DNA of 36,706 nt, taken from positions 1 through 36,706 of the forward strand of contig JAIPAH010000014.1 of the NCBI GenBank assembly GCA_021740175.1. Reading direction: 5' to 3'. Source of the stretch: Bacteroidales bacterium (GTDB taxonomy: Bacteria; Bacteroidota; Bacteroidia; Bacteroidales; JAIPAH01). Below, one piece after another: positions 7,302 through 15,067 of this stretch (positions are counted from its first letter, which is position 1; each line of letters opens with the position of its first letter). Under the pieces are notes generated by a model. That model searched no databases, was not told where the DNA came from, and worked only from the letters and a program-made list of their open reading frames with translations. A program made the translations under genes and the position numbers.

Positions 7302-9341
7302 CTAAAGTTCCTCCACCGCTTTTTCCGAAGCTTTAATTAATGGATCGACAGAAATTTTATCGCCAACAGCTTCTTGCATCCATATCTCCGGTGTAAGACG
7401 TCCTTTGGTGAAAATCCGCTGCACCTCCTCCGCAAAATTATGCTCATCGAGCTGTTCTTCGATCTGAAAATCGATAAGCATACCCAGCGGATAGGCTGAT
7501 AAATACAGCGGGTTATCTATCATATGAGAATATACCGAGAGAATCGGTGAATCCTTAACCCCTAATACATCGGCATAATACCGGTTCCACACATCTTTAG
7601 CAATACGTGCTACGGCTTCCTTAAGCTCTGCAGGCGCGGCTTCCGGATGATCGTACATCCATTCCCAAACCCTCATATCAACCAGGGAAACGCCCATGAT
7701 TTCATAGCACGACCAAAGTTTATCCAATGCCCGCAGGTGTTTCCTATCGGGGTTATTGCCTCCCATCCCCAATAGCTGCAAATCCCTTTTCTGAAAAATA
7801 AATGCCAGGGCTTCCGAAAAGGCCGTATTGGGCACGCCGTTAAGCATATAATGATCCACATCCTGCATGGTGAGGGTTTGCTCGATATTGTGGCCAAATT
7901 CGTGGACGGCAATGTTGTAACCCTTATAATTCATGCCATTGTCCCCTACTCGTGTTCTTAGCCGGGAAGCATCCGAGCGCATTTCGGCTCCCCAGGCATG
8001 GCCGGCTCCGCGGGACGGCTCGACCACAATCTTAGAAGCCATATCCCGGGATTTCTCTTCATCGAATCCCAGGTTTTGGAGGATGTTGGGCAAATCTTTA
8101 TTAAAAGCTTCAGCGGTAGGATATTTTTCGTTAAGGATAGCATCCAGTTTGTCTTCGGAAACATCGCTGCGGGCTTTGAAGCCATCATACCAAATGTCAT
8201 AGGGTCGCAGGTCACGCCCCAGCCGTTCGCTGATAAGCTCCCCCGCATCACGAATAACCGGGGAAGAGACGAATGTTTCAAAAATACTTTTTATCTTACT
8301 CTTCGTCATTTCATAATCCCCTTCAAATTTTCTTTCAATAAAATTTTCGTAATGAGGGTAGTAGGCATCCTCCTTTTTCATTACCCTGAAATTTTTCAGC
8401 AGGGTTTTATATCGTGTATCAGGTTCCCTTTCATAAGTCACTTGTTCTCCGTCCTGATAAAGGGTGTTACTGTGAGGATTCCATTGATATTTCTTGCTAT
8501 TGATTACTTTTTGAGGAATGGTTTGATTGATGATGCGTAACATCACTTTATAAATCATTTCCTGCTTTTCAGGGCCGTTTTTATCGTTGGCGTATTGGGA
8601 TTTTAGTTCATCCCGTAATCCCCAATGGGATATAAGCTTCAAATCTTCCGGGAAAGGCGTTTTTCCTTCTTCGTCTAGCAACTGTCCCATGTAGATGTTG
8701 TAGTCAGAGATATACGCATCGGCCTGCGTAAGTGTGGATGAAACTTCCTGATTCAGATCTGCCGGGACACGGGAAGTAAACACGTCTCCCAGGCGAGCAT
8801 AAGCCCATTGTTTGCGGCTCCAGTCCCTGCCTTTTTCCGATTTTTCTTCCAGCGTATAATAAGGGAAATTCAGTGCTGTAAGAATACCGATTTTATTGCG
8901 GTAAAGGTCTTCGGTAAGATGCGAGCCCGGATTAAAGCTGCCGAACATCATATCCAAATCAGTTACCGGGGGTCCTGCCAGATGAAGAGGCTCTTTTAGC
9001 AGGACCTCCATCTCATGAAATTTGCCCCAAAGGATCTCCATGTTCCGGGAGATTTTATCGAACATACGGTCCAGCTTTTCACCTTCGGGAGTGAAATTTT
9101 CCGTACAGAAGGTGATAAAATCTTCCTGCGAACCTTCCGTATTTCTCCATAGCGAAGCCGCTTGTTTTACGCCGCGTTTTATTCGAAACGCTTCTTCCTC
9201 TCCAAATTTGTCAGTTAATTTGCTAATGGCTTCTTTCCGGGTTTCTTTACTTATCATTTGCTTTTTCATGCCTGTGGGTTTTGCTTCCCCTGATGCCATA
9301 AAAAACAACGGGATAAGCAAAAGAATTATACATTTTCTCAT
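7302..9341 (-). CDS. Secreted zinc metallopeptidase (HEFGH, M3/M2-like)
   Basis: A 679-residue protein with an N-terminal signal peptide (hydrophobic residues about 4-16, then ASGEA). The gluzincin zinc site is HEFGH at residues 480-484. The likely third ligand is Glu510 in TAFSEALAFIFQKR, at a spacing like that of M3 oligopeptidases. A downstream SAYPLGMLIDFQIE segment resembles the C-terminal active-site region of the M2/M3 clan. It is probably periplasmic and digests peptides. The N-terminal region has no family I recognise, so the M3/M2 placement is tentative. It follows the Omp28-like gene after a strong terminator, and a truncated copy of its 5' end lies at 11802-12091. Confidence 0.75.
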   Translation of the reverse strand: MRKCIILLLIPLFFMASGEAKPTGMKKQMISKETRKEAISKLTDKFGEEEAFRIKRGVKQAASLWRNTEGSQEDFITFCTENFTPEGEKLDRMFDKISRNMEILWGKFHEMEVLLKEPLHLAGPPVTDLDMMFGSFNPGSHLTEDLYRNKIGILTALNFPYYTLEEKSEKGRDWSRKQWAYARLGDVFTSRVPADLNQEVSSTLTQADAYISDYNIYMGQLLDEEGKTPFPEDLKLISHWGLRDELKSQYANDKNGPEKQEMIYKVMLRIINQTIPQKVINSKKYQWNPHSNTLYQDGEQVTYEREPDTRYKTLLKNFRVMKKEDAYYPHYENFIERKFEGDYEMTKSKIKSIFETFVSSPVIRDAGELISERLGRDLRPYDIWYDGFKARSDVSEDKLDAILNEKYPTAEAFNKDLPNILQNLGFDEEKSRDMASKIVVEPSRGAGHAWGAEMRSDASRLRTRVGDNGMNYKGYNIAVHEFGHNIEQTLTMQDVDHYMLNGVPNTAFSEALAFIFQKRDLQLLGMGGNNPDRKHLRALDKLWSCYEIMGVSLVDMRVWEWMYDHPEAAPAELKEAVARIAKDVWNRYYADVLGVKDSPILSVYSHMIDNPLYLSAYPLGMLIDFQIEEQLDEHNFAEEVQRIFTKGRLTPEIWMQEAVGDKISVDPLIKASEKAVEEL

Positions 9342-9381
9342 AACTGTTTTAATTGTTGGTTTGGTTTCCCAAAAGTAAAAA

Positions 9382-9417
9382 AAACCGGGAAGGATTGATT
9401 ATAACCCTTCCCGGTTT
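9382..9417 (-). terminator. Strong intrinsic terminator after Omp28-like copy A
   Basis: A perfect 12-bp stem, AAACCGGGAAGG (9382-9393) with CCTTCCCGGTTT (9406-9417), and a 12-nt loop. On the minus strand it is followed by a T run, complementary to the A run at 9377-9384. It lies 45 bp beyond the Omp28-like stop and 40 bp before the metallopeptidase start, so the peptidase needs readthrough or its own promoter. The other strand also has a T-rich flank. Confidence 0.85.
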
Positions 9418-9462
9418 GTCGTTTTTTCTTTTTACGAAATAAAATAGTTCAAGATAGCTTAT

Positions 9463-11592
9463 TTATTTCACAAAAAGTTTTACTGTTTTGGTATGTTCTC
9501 CGGCAATGATGTGACAGAAATAAATGCCGCTATCTACTTTATCTGCATTCCAGCGTATCTTTTGCGATCCGGGTTGCATTTGATGGTTTTCTGAATGAAC
9601 CAACCGGCCCTTCGCGTCGTAAATTTTCATAGCGACTTCCGCTTCATTATCAAGTTCGAAAGCTATGTTTGCCACATCTTTAACAGGATTCGGATAAATA
9701 TTCATCGATAGCTTTTCCTGTTCATCCACACTTGTGTTCACGTTAGTAGTGAAAGTTGTTTCGAACGGCTCAATAGCCACATCGAAGTAATTTTCCAGCG
9801 TACTTTCTACGGCAAGATAATAGGTTTCCCCTTCTTCGAGATTGTTATCGGGGGTGACGGTTATTTTAAAACTTTGTTCATTTACGGTAGCATCAAAAGG
9901 TACATCCTCCCCGTTTTCATCGCCGACTTTGAATATAACATGGTCATCCACGTTATCATCATTGAGTTCGGTATCGTCAAGCTCACGAACGGATTGATCG
10001 AAGTGGATTTCACAATCAGTATCCACCGGGACATCGTTTGCTTCATTTTCAATATTACATGAGATGGTGGGAGCCGAAGCAGGCTCTTCCTGTGCATAGT
10101 TGGACTGGAATACCTGTTTGGTGGCGTCGTTTTGAGCAAAAATTACTACCGATAAGTCATCAAACTCTTCAATGTTGGTTTCCGATAAATCCTGTATGTA
10201 AGAGAGCGAATAGGACTCCCCTGCTACCAGGTCAACCGTGGTGCCTTCGGCATCAGGTAGCATTTTCATCATGACGTTGAGAAATTCCGTTTCGCCGTTA
10301 CCTCCGGTATTTTCTGTGGTCATTTCTTCGATGACAACCATATGGACAGTCATATCTTCAGCATTTATATAGGAATCCAGGGTTGCAGTGGCGGTGATGG
10401 TGGTTCCGTCGATTTGGAAATTTCCTTCAATGCTCATAAAAGCCGGTGTAGCCATTTGTTCATCAAAAGCATTATTCACTGCTGTGCTGTTTGTACCGGT
10501 AGATTTTCCGTCTGTAAATAAACTGGGGACAGCGCTAACGCCATAGTATTCTTGTCTTACGCCCCCTTCTTCAGTGTAATACGGGTCGCCCGAACCCGGC
10601 CAGTCCATTTGGTATTTTACTACACAAATTTCATCATCATGCTCTTCCATGAAAGGAGTGAAAGTATTTGAGTTAAAATCGGCACAAGGACCGCATGTTG
10701 AGCTTGTAAACTCTTCATATAGGGGGCGTCGCTGTACTGAATTCGTTGCTACGTTAATGGTTTTTTCACTCATATCGTTATCCGGATTATCATCTTCACC
10801 TCCATTAATGTTGGAAATCCAAACGCTAAGGGTATATGTGCCCGGCGTGGCTGCCCAAGGGTCTTCTGCTGTAAACTCATACTCTTCCGTCGAGCCAATG
10901 TTTACCCCGGTTTCTGTCGAAGTATGAACCGTGCCGTCGTTTACCTGCCAGTTTACATCAAAAGAAGTGATTTCGTTTGCACCCATATTAAAAACGGTAC
11001 CCGTTATTTCGACATCCCCTTGTTCTACGTACTCAGGGGTTGTAATAGTGCTCATGGCCAAATCCAGGTCCAGTTCATTGTAAAGCATAATATCATCAAT
11101 ATACCAGTCATTAATATTGTAGCTGTTACCATCGAAATATAGGCAGACCTGGAAATTATCATTTCCCACATCATTATTGTCGATAGTAATAGACACCATT
11201 TCGGCACTAACATTTGAGTTGACGGTTTCTTCCCACACGGAATTCCAGTCTCCCCCGTCTACGCGGGTAGCAACACCAATATTGAAAGTGTTCCCATAGT
11301 GATCGATCATATGATTAAACGTCATTTTAAGTTCCGAATAATCTGAAGCATCGACTTCCGGGGAGATGAGTCTGCTTATGCCATTAAAATCCGGGCTCCA
11401 GTGAAAATTCGCCTCAGGGCTAACACCTCCGGCATTGGTAGTGAAACTGGTAGACCAGTTTTGAGCGTGGTTGTCAATACTCCAGCCCTCCGGAGGGAAG
11501 TTATCTCCCGAGAAATCCTCGTCGATCAATACTTGCCCAAAGCTAAGTATGCCTGCCAGTAAAAATGTGGCTAAAAAGTAAAGTCTTTTCAT
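9463..11592 (-). CDS. Omp28-like T9SS cargo protein, copy A
   Basis: A 709-residue secreted modular protein. Domains in order: signal peptide (1-20); a jelly-roll/choice-of-anchor-type domain (about 21-172) with the DWYIDDIMLY ending; a CARDB-like Ig domain (about 175-283); an Omp28-related thioredoxin-like domain (about 287-510) with CGPC at 300-303; an SbsA/Big_5-type Ig domain (about 515-620); and a T9SS type A sorting domain (about 630-709) with NIYPNPVKDVA and a terminal VKLFVK. It should be exported through T9SS to the cell surface or medium. The start is the ATG at 11592; a TTG six bases upstream is less likely. Copy B at 12210-14333 is a recent paralogue. The substrate is unknown; the CxxC suggests disulfide chemistry or redox sensing. 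Confidence 0.88.
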   Translation of the reverse strand: MKRLYFLATFLLAGILSFGQVLIDEDFSGDNFPPEGWSIDNHAQNWSTSFTTNAGGVSPEANFHWSPDFNGISRLISPEVDASDYSELKMTFNHMIDHYGNTFNIGVATRVDGGDWNSVWEETVNSNVSAEMVSITIDNNDVGNDNFQVCLYFDGNSYNINDWYIDDIMLYNELDLDLAMSTITTPEYVEQGDVEITGTVFNMGANEITSFDVNWQVNDGTVHTSTETGVNIGSTEEYEFTAEDPWAATPGTYTLSVWISNINGGEDDNPDNDMSEKTINVATNSVQRRPLYEEFTSSTCGPCADFNSNTFTPFMEEHDDEICVVKYQMDWPGSGDPYYTEEGGVRQEYYGVSAVPSLFTDGKSTGTNSTAVNNAFDEQMATPAFMSIEGNFQIDGTTITATATLDSYINAEDMTVHMVVIEEMTTENTGGNGETEFLNVMMKMLPDAEGTTVDLVAGESYSLSYIQDLSETNIEEFDDLSVVIFAQNDATKQVFQSNYAQEEPASAPTISCNIENEANDVPVDTDCEIHFDQSVRELDDTELNDDNVDDHVIFKVGDENGEDVPFDATVNEQSFKITVTPDNNLEEGETYYLAVESTLENYFDVAIEPFETTFTTNVNTSVDEQEKLSMNIYPNPVKDVANIAFELDNEAEVAMKIYDAKGRLVHSENHQMQPGSQKIRWNADKVDSGIYFCHIIAGEHTKTVKLFVK

Positions 11593-11634
11593 AATCAATA
11601 AGTTTTAGTTAGTAATTTTTTTTGTAGTTTAGAA

Positions 11635-11666
11635 AATGATGATTGTAATATCATATCCTCATCATT
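11635..11666 (-). promoter_or_regulatory. Conserved 32-bp dyad upstream of copy A
   Basis: AATGATGA (11635-11642) and TCATCATT (11659-11666) flank a 16-bp AT-rich core. The full 32 bp are identical to 14377-14408 upstream of copy B, although flanking DNA has several differences. It is centred about 58 bp upstream of the start codon. It could be an operator or a 5'-leader hairpin; the class of regulator is not known. Confidence 0.5.
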
Positions 11667-11801
11667 GAATGCGGTTTAAATATAAGAATATTTATTTATT
11701 TTTAAATAATCAATTTCCCTGAATTCAAAATATTCTTAGATGTTTCAATGGAATAAAAGTCTATACCGCTTGCTAAACAGGGAGCGAATGTCGTTTGATT
11801 A

Positions 11802-12091
11802 GAGATTTTATCAAACAGATGATCCAGTTTTTCACCTTTGGGAGTGAAATTTTCCGTACAGAAGGTGATAAAATCTTCCTGCCAACTTTCCGTATTTCTC
11901 TATAGTGATGCCGCTTTTACGCCGCGTTTTATTCGAAACGCTTCTTCCTCGCCAAATTTGTAAGTTAATTTGTTAATGGCTTCTTTGCGGGCTTCTTTAG
12001 TTATCATTTGTTTTGCTATACCTGTGGGTTTTGCTTTCCCTGATGCCATAAAAAACAACGGGATGAGCAAAAGAATCATGCATTTTTTCAT
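11802..12091 (-). pseudogene. Truncated copy of the HEFGH metallopeptidase gene
   Basis: The ATG at 12091 opens a copy of the first ~99 codons of the 7302-9341 peptidase. The signal peptide is almost identical (KKCMILLLIPLFFMASGKA), followed by KPTG and the EEEAFRIKRGVK segment. One codon is deleted and TGG (Trp65 of the intact gene) has become TAG at about 11900, so translation would stop after about 63 residues. The same frame stays recognisable to about 11802, where similarity ends abruptly. The zinc site and about 580 residues are absent. This is the leftover end of the tandem duplication. An upstream in-frame start at 12121 is an artefact of the open frame. Confidence 0.9.
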
Positions 12092-12134
12092 GACTGTTTT
12101 ATTGTTGGTAGGGTTTCCCAAAAGTAAAAATAGC

Positions 12135-12162
12135 GGGAAGGTTTATAATCAATCCTTCCCGG
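12135..12162 (-). terminator. Shortened terminator after Omp28-like copy B
   Basis: CGGGAAGG (12135-12142) pairs with CCTTCCCG (12155-12162) around a 12-nt loop. On the minus strand it is followed by an interrupted T run. It is the counterpart of the 9382-9417 terminator, with the outer four base pairs of the stem lost, so it is probably weaker. Confidence 0.6.
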
Positions 12163-12209
12163 TTTGAAGTTTTTCTTTTTGCGAAATAAAATAGCTAAAG
12201 ACGGTTTAT

Positions 12210-14333
12210 TTATTTCACAAAAAGTTTTACTGTTTTGGTATGATTTCCTGCAATGATGTGACAGAAATAAATGCCGCTATCTACTTTATCTGCATTCCAG
12301 CGTATCTTTTGCGCTCCGGGTTGCATGTGACGGTTTTCTGAATGAACCAACCGGCCCTTCGCGTCGTAAATTTTCATAGCGACTTCCGCTTCATTATCAA
12401 GTTCGAAGGTTATGTTTGCCACCTCTTTAACAGGATTCGGAGAAATATTTAACGATAGTTTTTCCTGTTCATCCACACTTGTGCTCACATTAGTAGTAAA
12501 AGTTATTTCGAAAGGTACATTAGCCACATTGAAGTAATTCTCCAGCGTGCTTTCTACAGCAAGATAATAGGTTTCCCCTTCATCGAGATTGTTATCGGGT
12601 GTGACGGTTATTTTAAAACTTTGATCATTTACGGTAGCATCAAAAGGTACATCTTCCCCGTTTTCATTGCCGACTTTGAATAGAACATGGTCATCCACGT
12701 TATCATCATTGAGTTCGGTATCGTCAAGCTCACGAACGGATTGATTGAAGTGGATTATAAAAGTCGTATCCACCGGTACGTCGTTTGCTTCATTTTCAAT
12801 ATTGCACGAAGCAGTGGGAGCTGAAGCAGGCTCTTCCTGTGCATAGTCAGACTGGGACACCTGTTTGGCGGAGTCATTTTGAGCAAAAATAACTACCGAT
12901 AAGTCATCAAACTCTTCAATGTTGGTTTCCGATAAATCCTGTATGTAAGAGAGCGAATAGGACTCCCCTGCTACCAGGTCAACCGTGGTGCCTTCGGCAT
13001 CAGGTAGCATTTTCATCATGACGTTGTAAAACTCCGTTTCACCGTTTGTACCGGTATTTTCTGTGGTCATTTCTTCGATAACAGCCATATGGACGGTTAT
13101 ATCCTCGGCATTTATATAGGAATTCAAAGTTGCAGTTGCGGTGATGGTTGTTCCGTCGATTTGGAAATTTCCTACAATGCTCATAAAAGCCGGCGTCGCC
13201 ATTTGTTCATCAAAAGCATTATACACCGCTGTGCTGTCAGTGTCGGTAGATTCTCCGTCCGTAAATAAACTGGGGTGAGCCATTGAGCCATAGTATTCCT
13301 CTCTCACACCGACTTCTTCAGTGTTATAAGGGTCGGGCGCCGTCTGGTATTTTATAACACATATTTCTGCTTCATGCTCTTCCATGAAAGGATCGAAAAT
13401 TTCCGAGTTAAAATAGGCACACGGGTCGCAATATGAGCTTGTAAACTCTTCATATAGAGGACGTCGCTGAATTGAGTCAGTTGCTACATTAATGGTTTTT
13501 TCTCTCATATTGTTATCCGGGTTATCATCTTCACCTCCATTAACGTTGGAAACCCAAACGCTAAGGGTATATGTTCCCGCGGTGGCATCCCATGGATCTT
13601 CTGCTGTAAATTCGTACTCTTCCGTCGAACCAATACTTACCCCGGTTTCTGTCGAAGTATGAACCGTGCCGTCGTTTACCTGCCAGTTCACATCAAAAGA
13701 AGTGATTTCGTTTGCCCCCATATTAAAAACGGTTCCCGATATTTCGACATCTCCCTGCAATACAATATCAGGAGTAGTGATAGTAGTCGTGGCCAAATCC
13801 AAATCCAGCTCATTGTAAAGCATGATATCATCAATAAACCAGTCATGAAGGTGGGAGCTTTGACCATCAAAATATATGCAGACCTGGAAATTATCATTAC
13901 CTACATCACTATTGTCGATAGTGATAGAAACCATTTCGGCACTAACATTTGAATTGATGGTTTCTTCCCAAACGGAATTCCAGTCACCCCCGTCTACCCG
14001 GGTAGCAACACCAATATTGAAAGGGTAATTAGAGTGATTGATCATTTGTTTAAAAGTCATTTTGAGTTCCGAATAATCCGAAGCATCGACCTCCGGGGAA
14101 ACAAGTCTGCTTATTCCATTAAATTCCGGTTCCCAGTGAAATTTCGCCTCAGGGCTAAGACCTCCGGCATTAGTAGTGGAGCTGGAAGACCAGTTTGGAG
14201 TGTGGTAGTTAACATACCATCCTTCCGGTGGAAAGCTCTGTCCCGAGAAATTCTCGTCGATTAATATTTGCCCTTGCCCAAAGCTAAGTATGCCGGCCAG
14301 TAAAAATGTGGCTAAAAAGTAAAGTCTTTTCAT
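12210..14333 (-). CDS. Omp28-like T9SS cargo protein, copy B
   Basis: A 707-residue paralogue of the 9463-11592 protein with the same order: signal peptide, jelly-roll-like domain, CARDB-like Ig domain, Omp28-related domain, Big_5-type Ig domain, and T9SS sorting domain ending VKLFVK. Most of the sequence matches copy A. Differences cluster around the Omp28 domain entry: the redox-like motif is CDPC instead of CGPC, the following loop is several residues shorter, and the downstream Gly-Val-Ser-Ala-Val-Pro becomes Gly-Ser-Met-Ala-His-Pro. I chose the ATG at 14333, matching copy A; the open frame extends to 14441 but those 36 residues precede the signal peptide and overlap the conserved dyad. 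It should be secreted by T9SS. Confidence 0.87.
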   Translation of the reverse strand: MKRLYFLATFLLAGILSFGQGQILIDENFSGQSFPPEGWYVNYHTPNWSSSSTTNAGGLSPEAKFHWEPEFNGISRLVSPEVDASDYSELKMTFKQMINHSNYPFNIGVATRVDGGDWNSVWEETINSNVSAEMVSITIDNSDVGNDNFQVCIYFDGQSSHLHDWFIDDIMLYNELDLDLATTTITTPDIVLQGDVEISGTVFNMGANEITSFDVNWQVNDGTVHTSTETGVSIGSTEEYEFTAEDPWDATAGTYTLSVWVSNVNGGEDDNPDNNMREKTINVATDSIQRRPLYEEFTSSYCDPCAYFNSEIFDPFMEEHEAEICVIKYQTAPDPYNTEEVGVREEYYGSMAHPSLFTDGESTDTDSTAVYNAFDEQMATPAFMSIVGNFQIDGTTITATATLNSYINAEDITVHMAVIEEMTTENTGTNGETEFYNVMMKMLPDAEGTTVDLVAGESYSLSYIQDLSETNIEEFDDLSVVIFAQNDSAKQVSQSDYAQEEPASAPTASCNIENEANDVPVDTTFIIHFNQSVRELDDTELNDDNVDDHVLFKVGNENGEDVPFDATVNDQSFKITVTPDNNLDEGETYYLAVESTLENYFNVANVPFEITFTTNVSTSVDEQEKLSLNISPNPVKEVANITFELDNEAEVAMKIYDAKGRLVHSENRHMQPGAQKIRWNADKVDSGIYFCHIIAGNHTKTVKLFVK

Positions 14334-14376
14334 AATCAATAGGTTTTTGGTCAGTAATCTTTTTTGCGGTTTAGAG

Positions 14377-14408
14377 AATGATGATTGTAATATCATATCC
14401 TCATCATT
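14377..14408 (-). promoter_or_regulatory. Conserved 32-bp dyad upstream of copy B
   Basis: Identical to 11635-11666: AATGATGA at 14377-14384, a 16-bp core, and TCATCATT at 14401-14408. It lies at the same distance upstream of the start codon as in copy A. Preservation at full identity in non-coding DNA supports a regulatory role, though recent duplication alone could explain it. Confidence 0.5.
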
Positions 14409-14494
14409 GGATGTGCTAAATATAAAAAAATTCGAACCCAAATCAAAATGTTGGAGGCGCTTTTTAAGATCATGAAGTCCGTCCCCACAACAAG

Positions 14495-15067
14495 CTAACC
14501 CGACAAACCCTCTTTTTTATAAGAATTATAAGCAACGATTTCTTCCAGCGATTTCCTTTTCTTTTCCCTGAGTTTATAATCTTCAGGAGGATAGCCCACG
14601 CTTAACAAGAGTGCAATGCTACGTTTTGCAGGGATGTCGAGTAATTTCTGCACTTTTCTTTCATTAAACCATCCTATCATACAGGTTCCCAATCCCAGCT
14701 CATCGGCTTGCAGGCAAAAATGCTCGGCAGCAATTCCAATGTCTATCAGAGGCCACTCTTTCTTTTTAATCGCCCTTCCAATCCGTGTAATGGTTTTCGG
14801 TGTTTCGAGGGTGATAACCACCATTGCGGGAGCTTTATCGGCGAACTTGTTAAACTTAATCACCTTATCATAGGTATGTTTGGCTACTTTGTCTTTCAGC
14901 TCGGGTTCATCCACTACAATAAATTTCCACGGCTGGGAATTGCTTGCCGAAGGGGCGAGGCGTGCCGTTTCTATACATTTTTCGATATGTTCACGGGGTA
15001 CCGGCTCGTTTTTGTATTTGCGGGTACTTTGACGGTGACGGACAAGATCAAGAAATGTCTTCATCAA
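14495..15067 (-). CDS. Nitroreductase family protein
   Basis: A 190-residue FMN-dependent oxidoreductase. The family's FMN-contact segments are visible: RQSTRKY near residue 12, the ARLAPSASNSQPWKFIVVDE stretch at about 35-54, and the AAEHFCLQADELGLGTCMIGWF helix at about 112-133. Members reduce nitroaromatics, quinones or flavins with NAD(P)H; the physiological substrate is unknown. The start ATG (15067 or 15064) lies inside the last codons of pgi, so the two genes are translationally coupled. No C-terminal iron-sulfur domain is present. Confidence 0.92.
   Translation of the reverse strand: MMKTFLDLVRHRQSTRKYKNEPVPREHIEKCIETARLAPSASNSQPWKFIVVDEPELKDKVAKHTYDKVIKFNKFADKAPAMVVITLETPKTITRIGRAIKKKEWPLIDIGIAAEHFCLQADELGLGTCMIGWFNERKVQKLLDIPAKRSIALLLSVGYPPEDYKLREKKRKSLEEIVAYNSYKKEGLSG

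Larger units (their letters stand above)
9049..11690. repeat. Tandem duplication, copy A (about 2.64 kb)
   Basis: This segment aligns along its length with 11802-14430. In minus-strand order it contains the upstream region of the Omp28-like gene, the whole gene, its terminator, and the first ~99 codons of the metallopeptidase gene. Conserved landmarks include the 32-bp dyad at 11635-11666 and the GGGAAGG/CCTTCCC hairpin. Identity is high by eye; end points are approximate. Confidence 0.85.
11802..14430. repeat. Tandem duplication, copy B (about 2.63 kb)
   Basis: Partner of 9049-11690. It holds Omp28-like copy B, a weakened version of the terminator and the truncated peptidase gene. About 110 bp of unrelated AT-rich DNA (11691-11801) separate the two units, marking the junction. 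Confidence 0.85.

Noticed and set aside
7998-8540. 180-codon plus-strand frame inside the metallopeptidase gene
   Set aside because: Antisense shadow of the peptidase; low-complexity hydrophobic product and no family features.
14334-14441. 36-residue N-terminal extension of Omp28-like copy B
   Set aside because: The extension precedes an intact signal peptide, crosses the conserved dyad and is absent in copy A.
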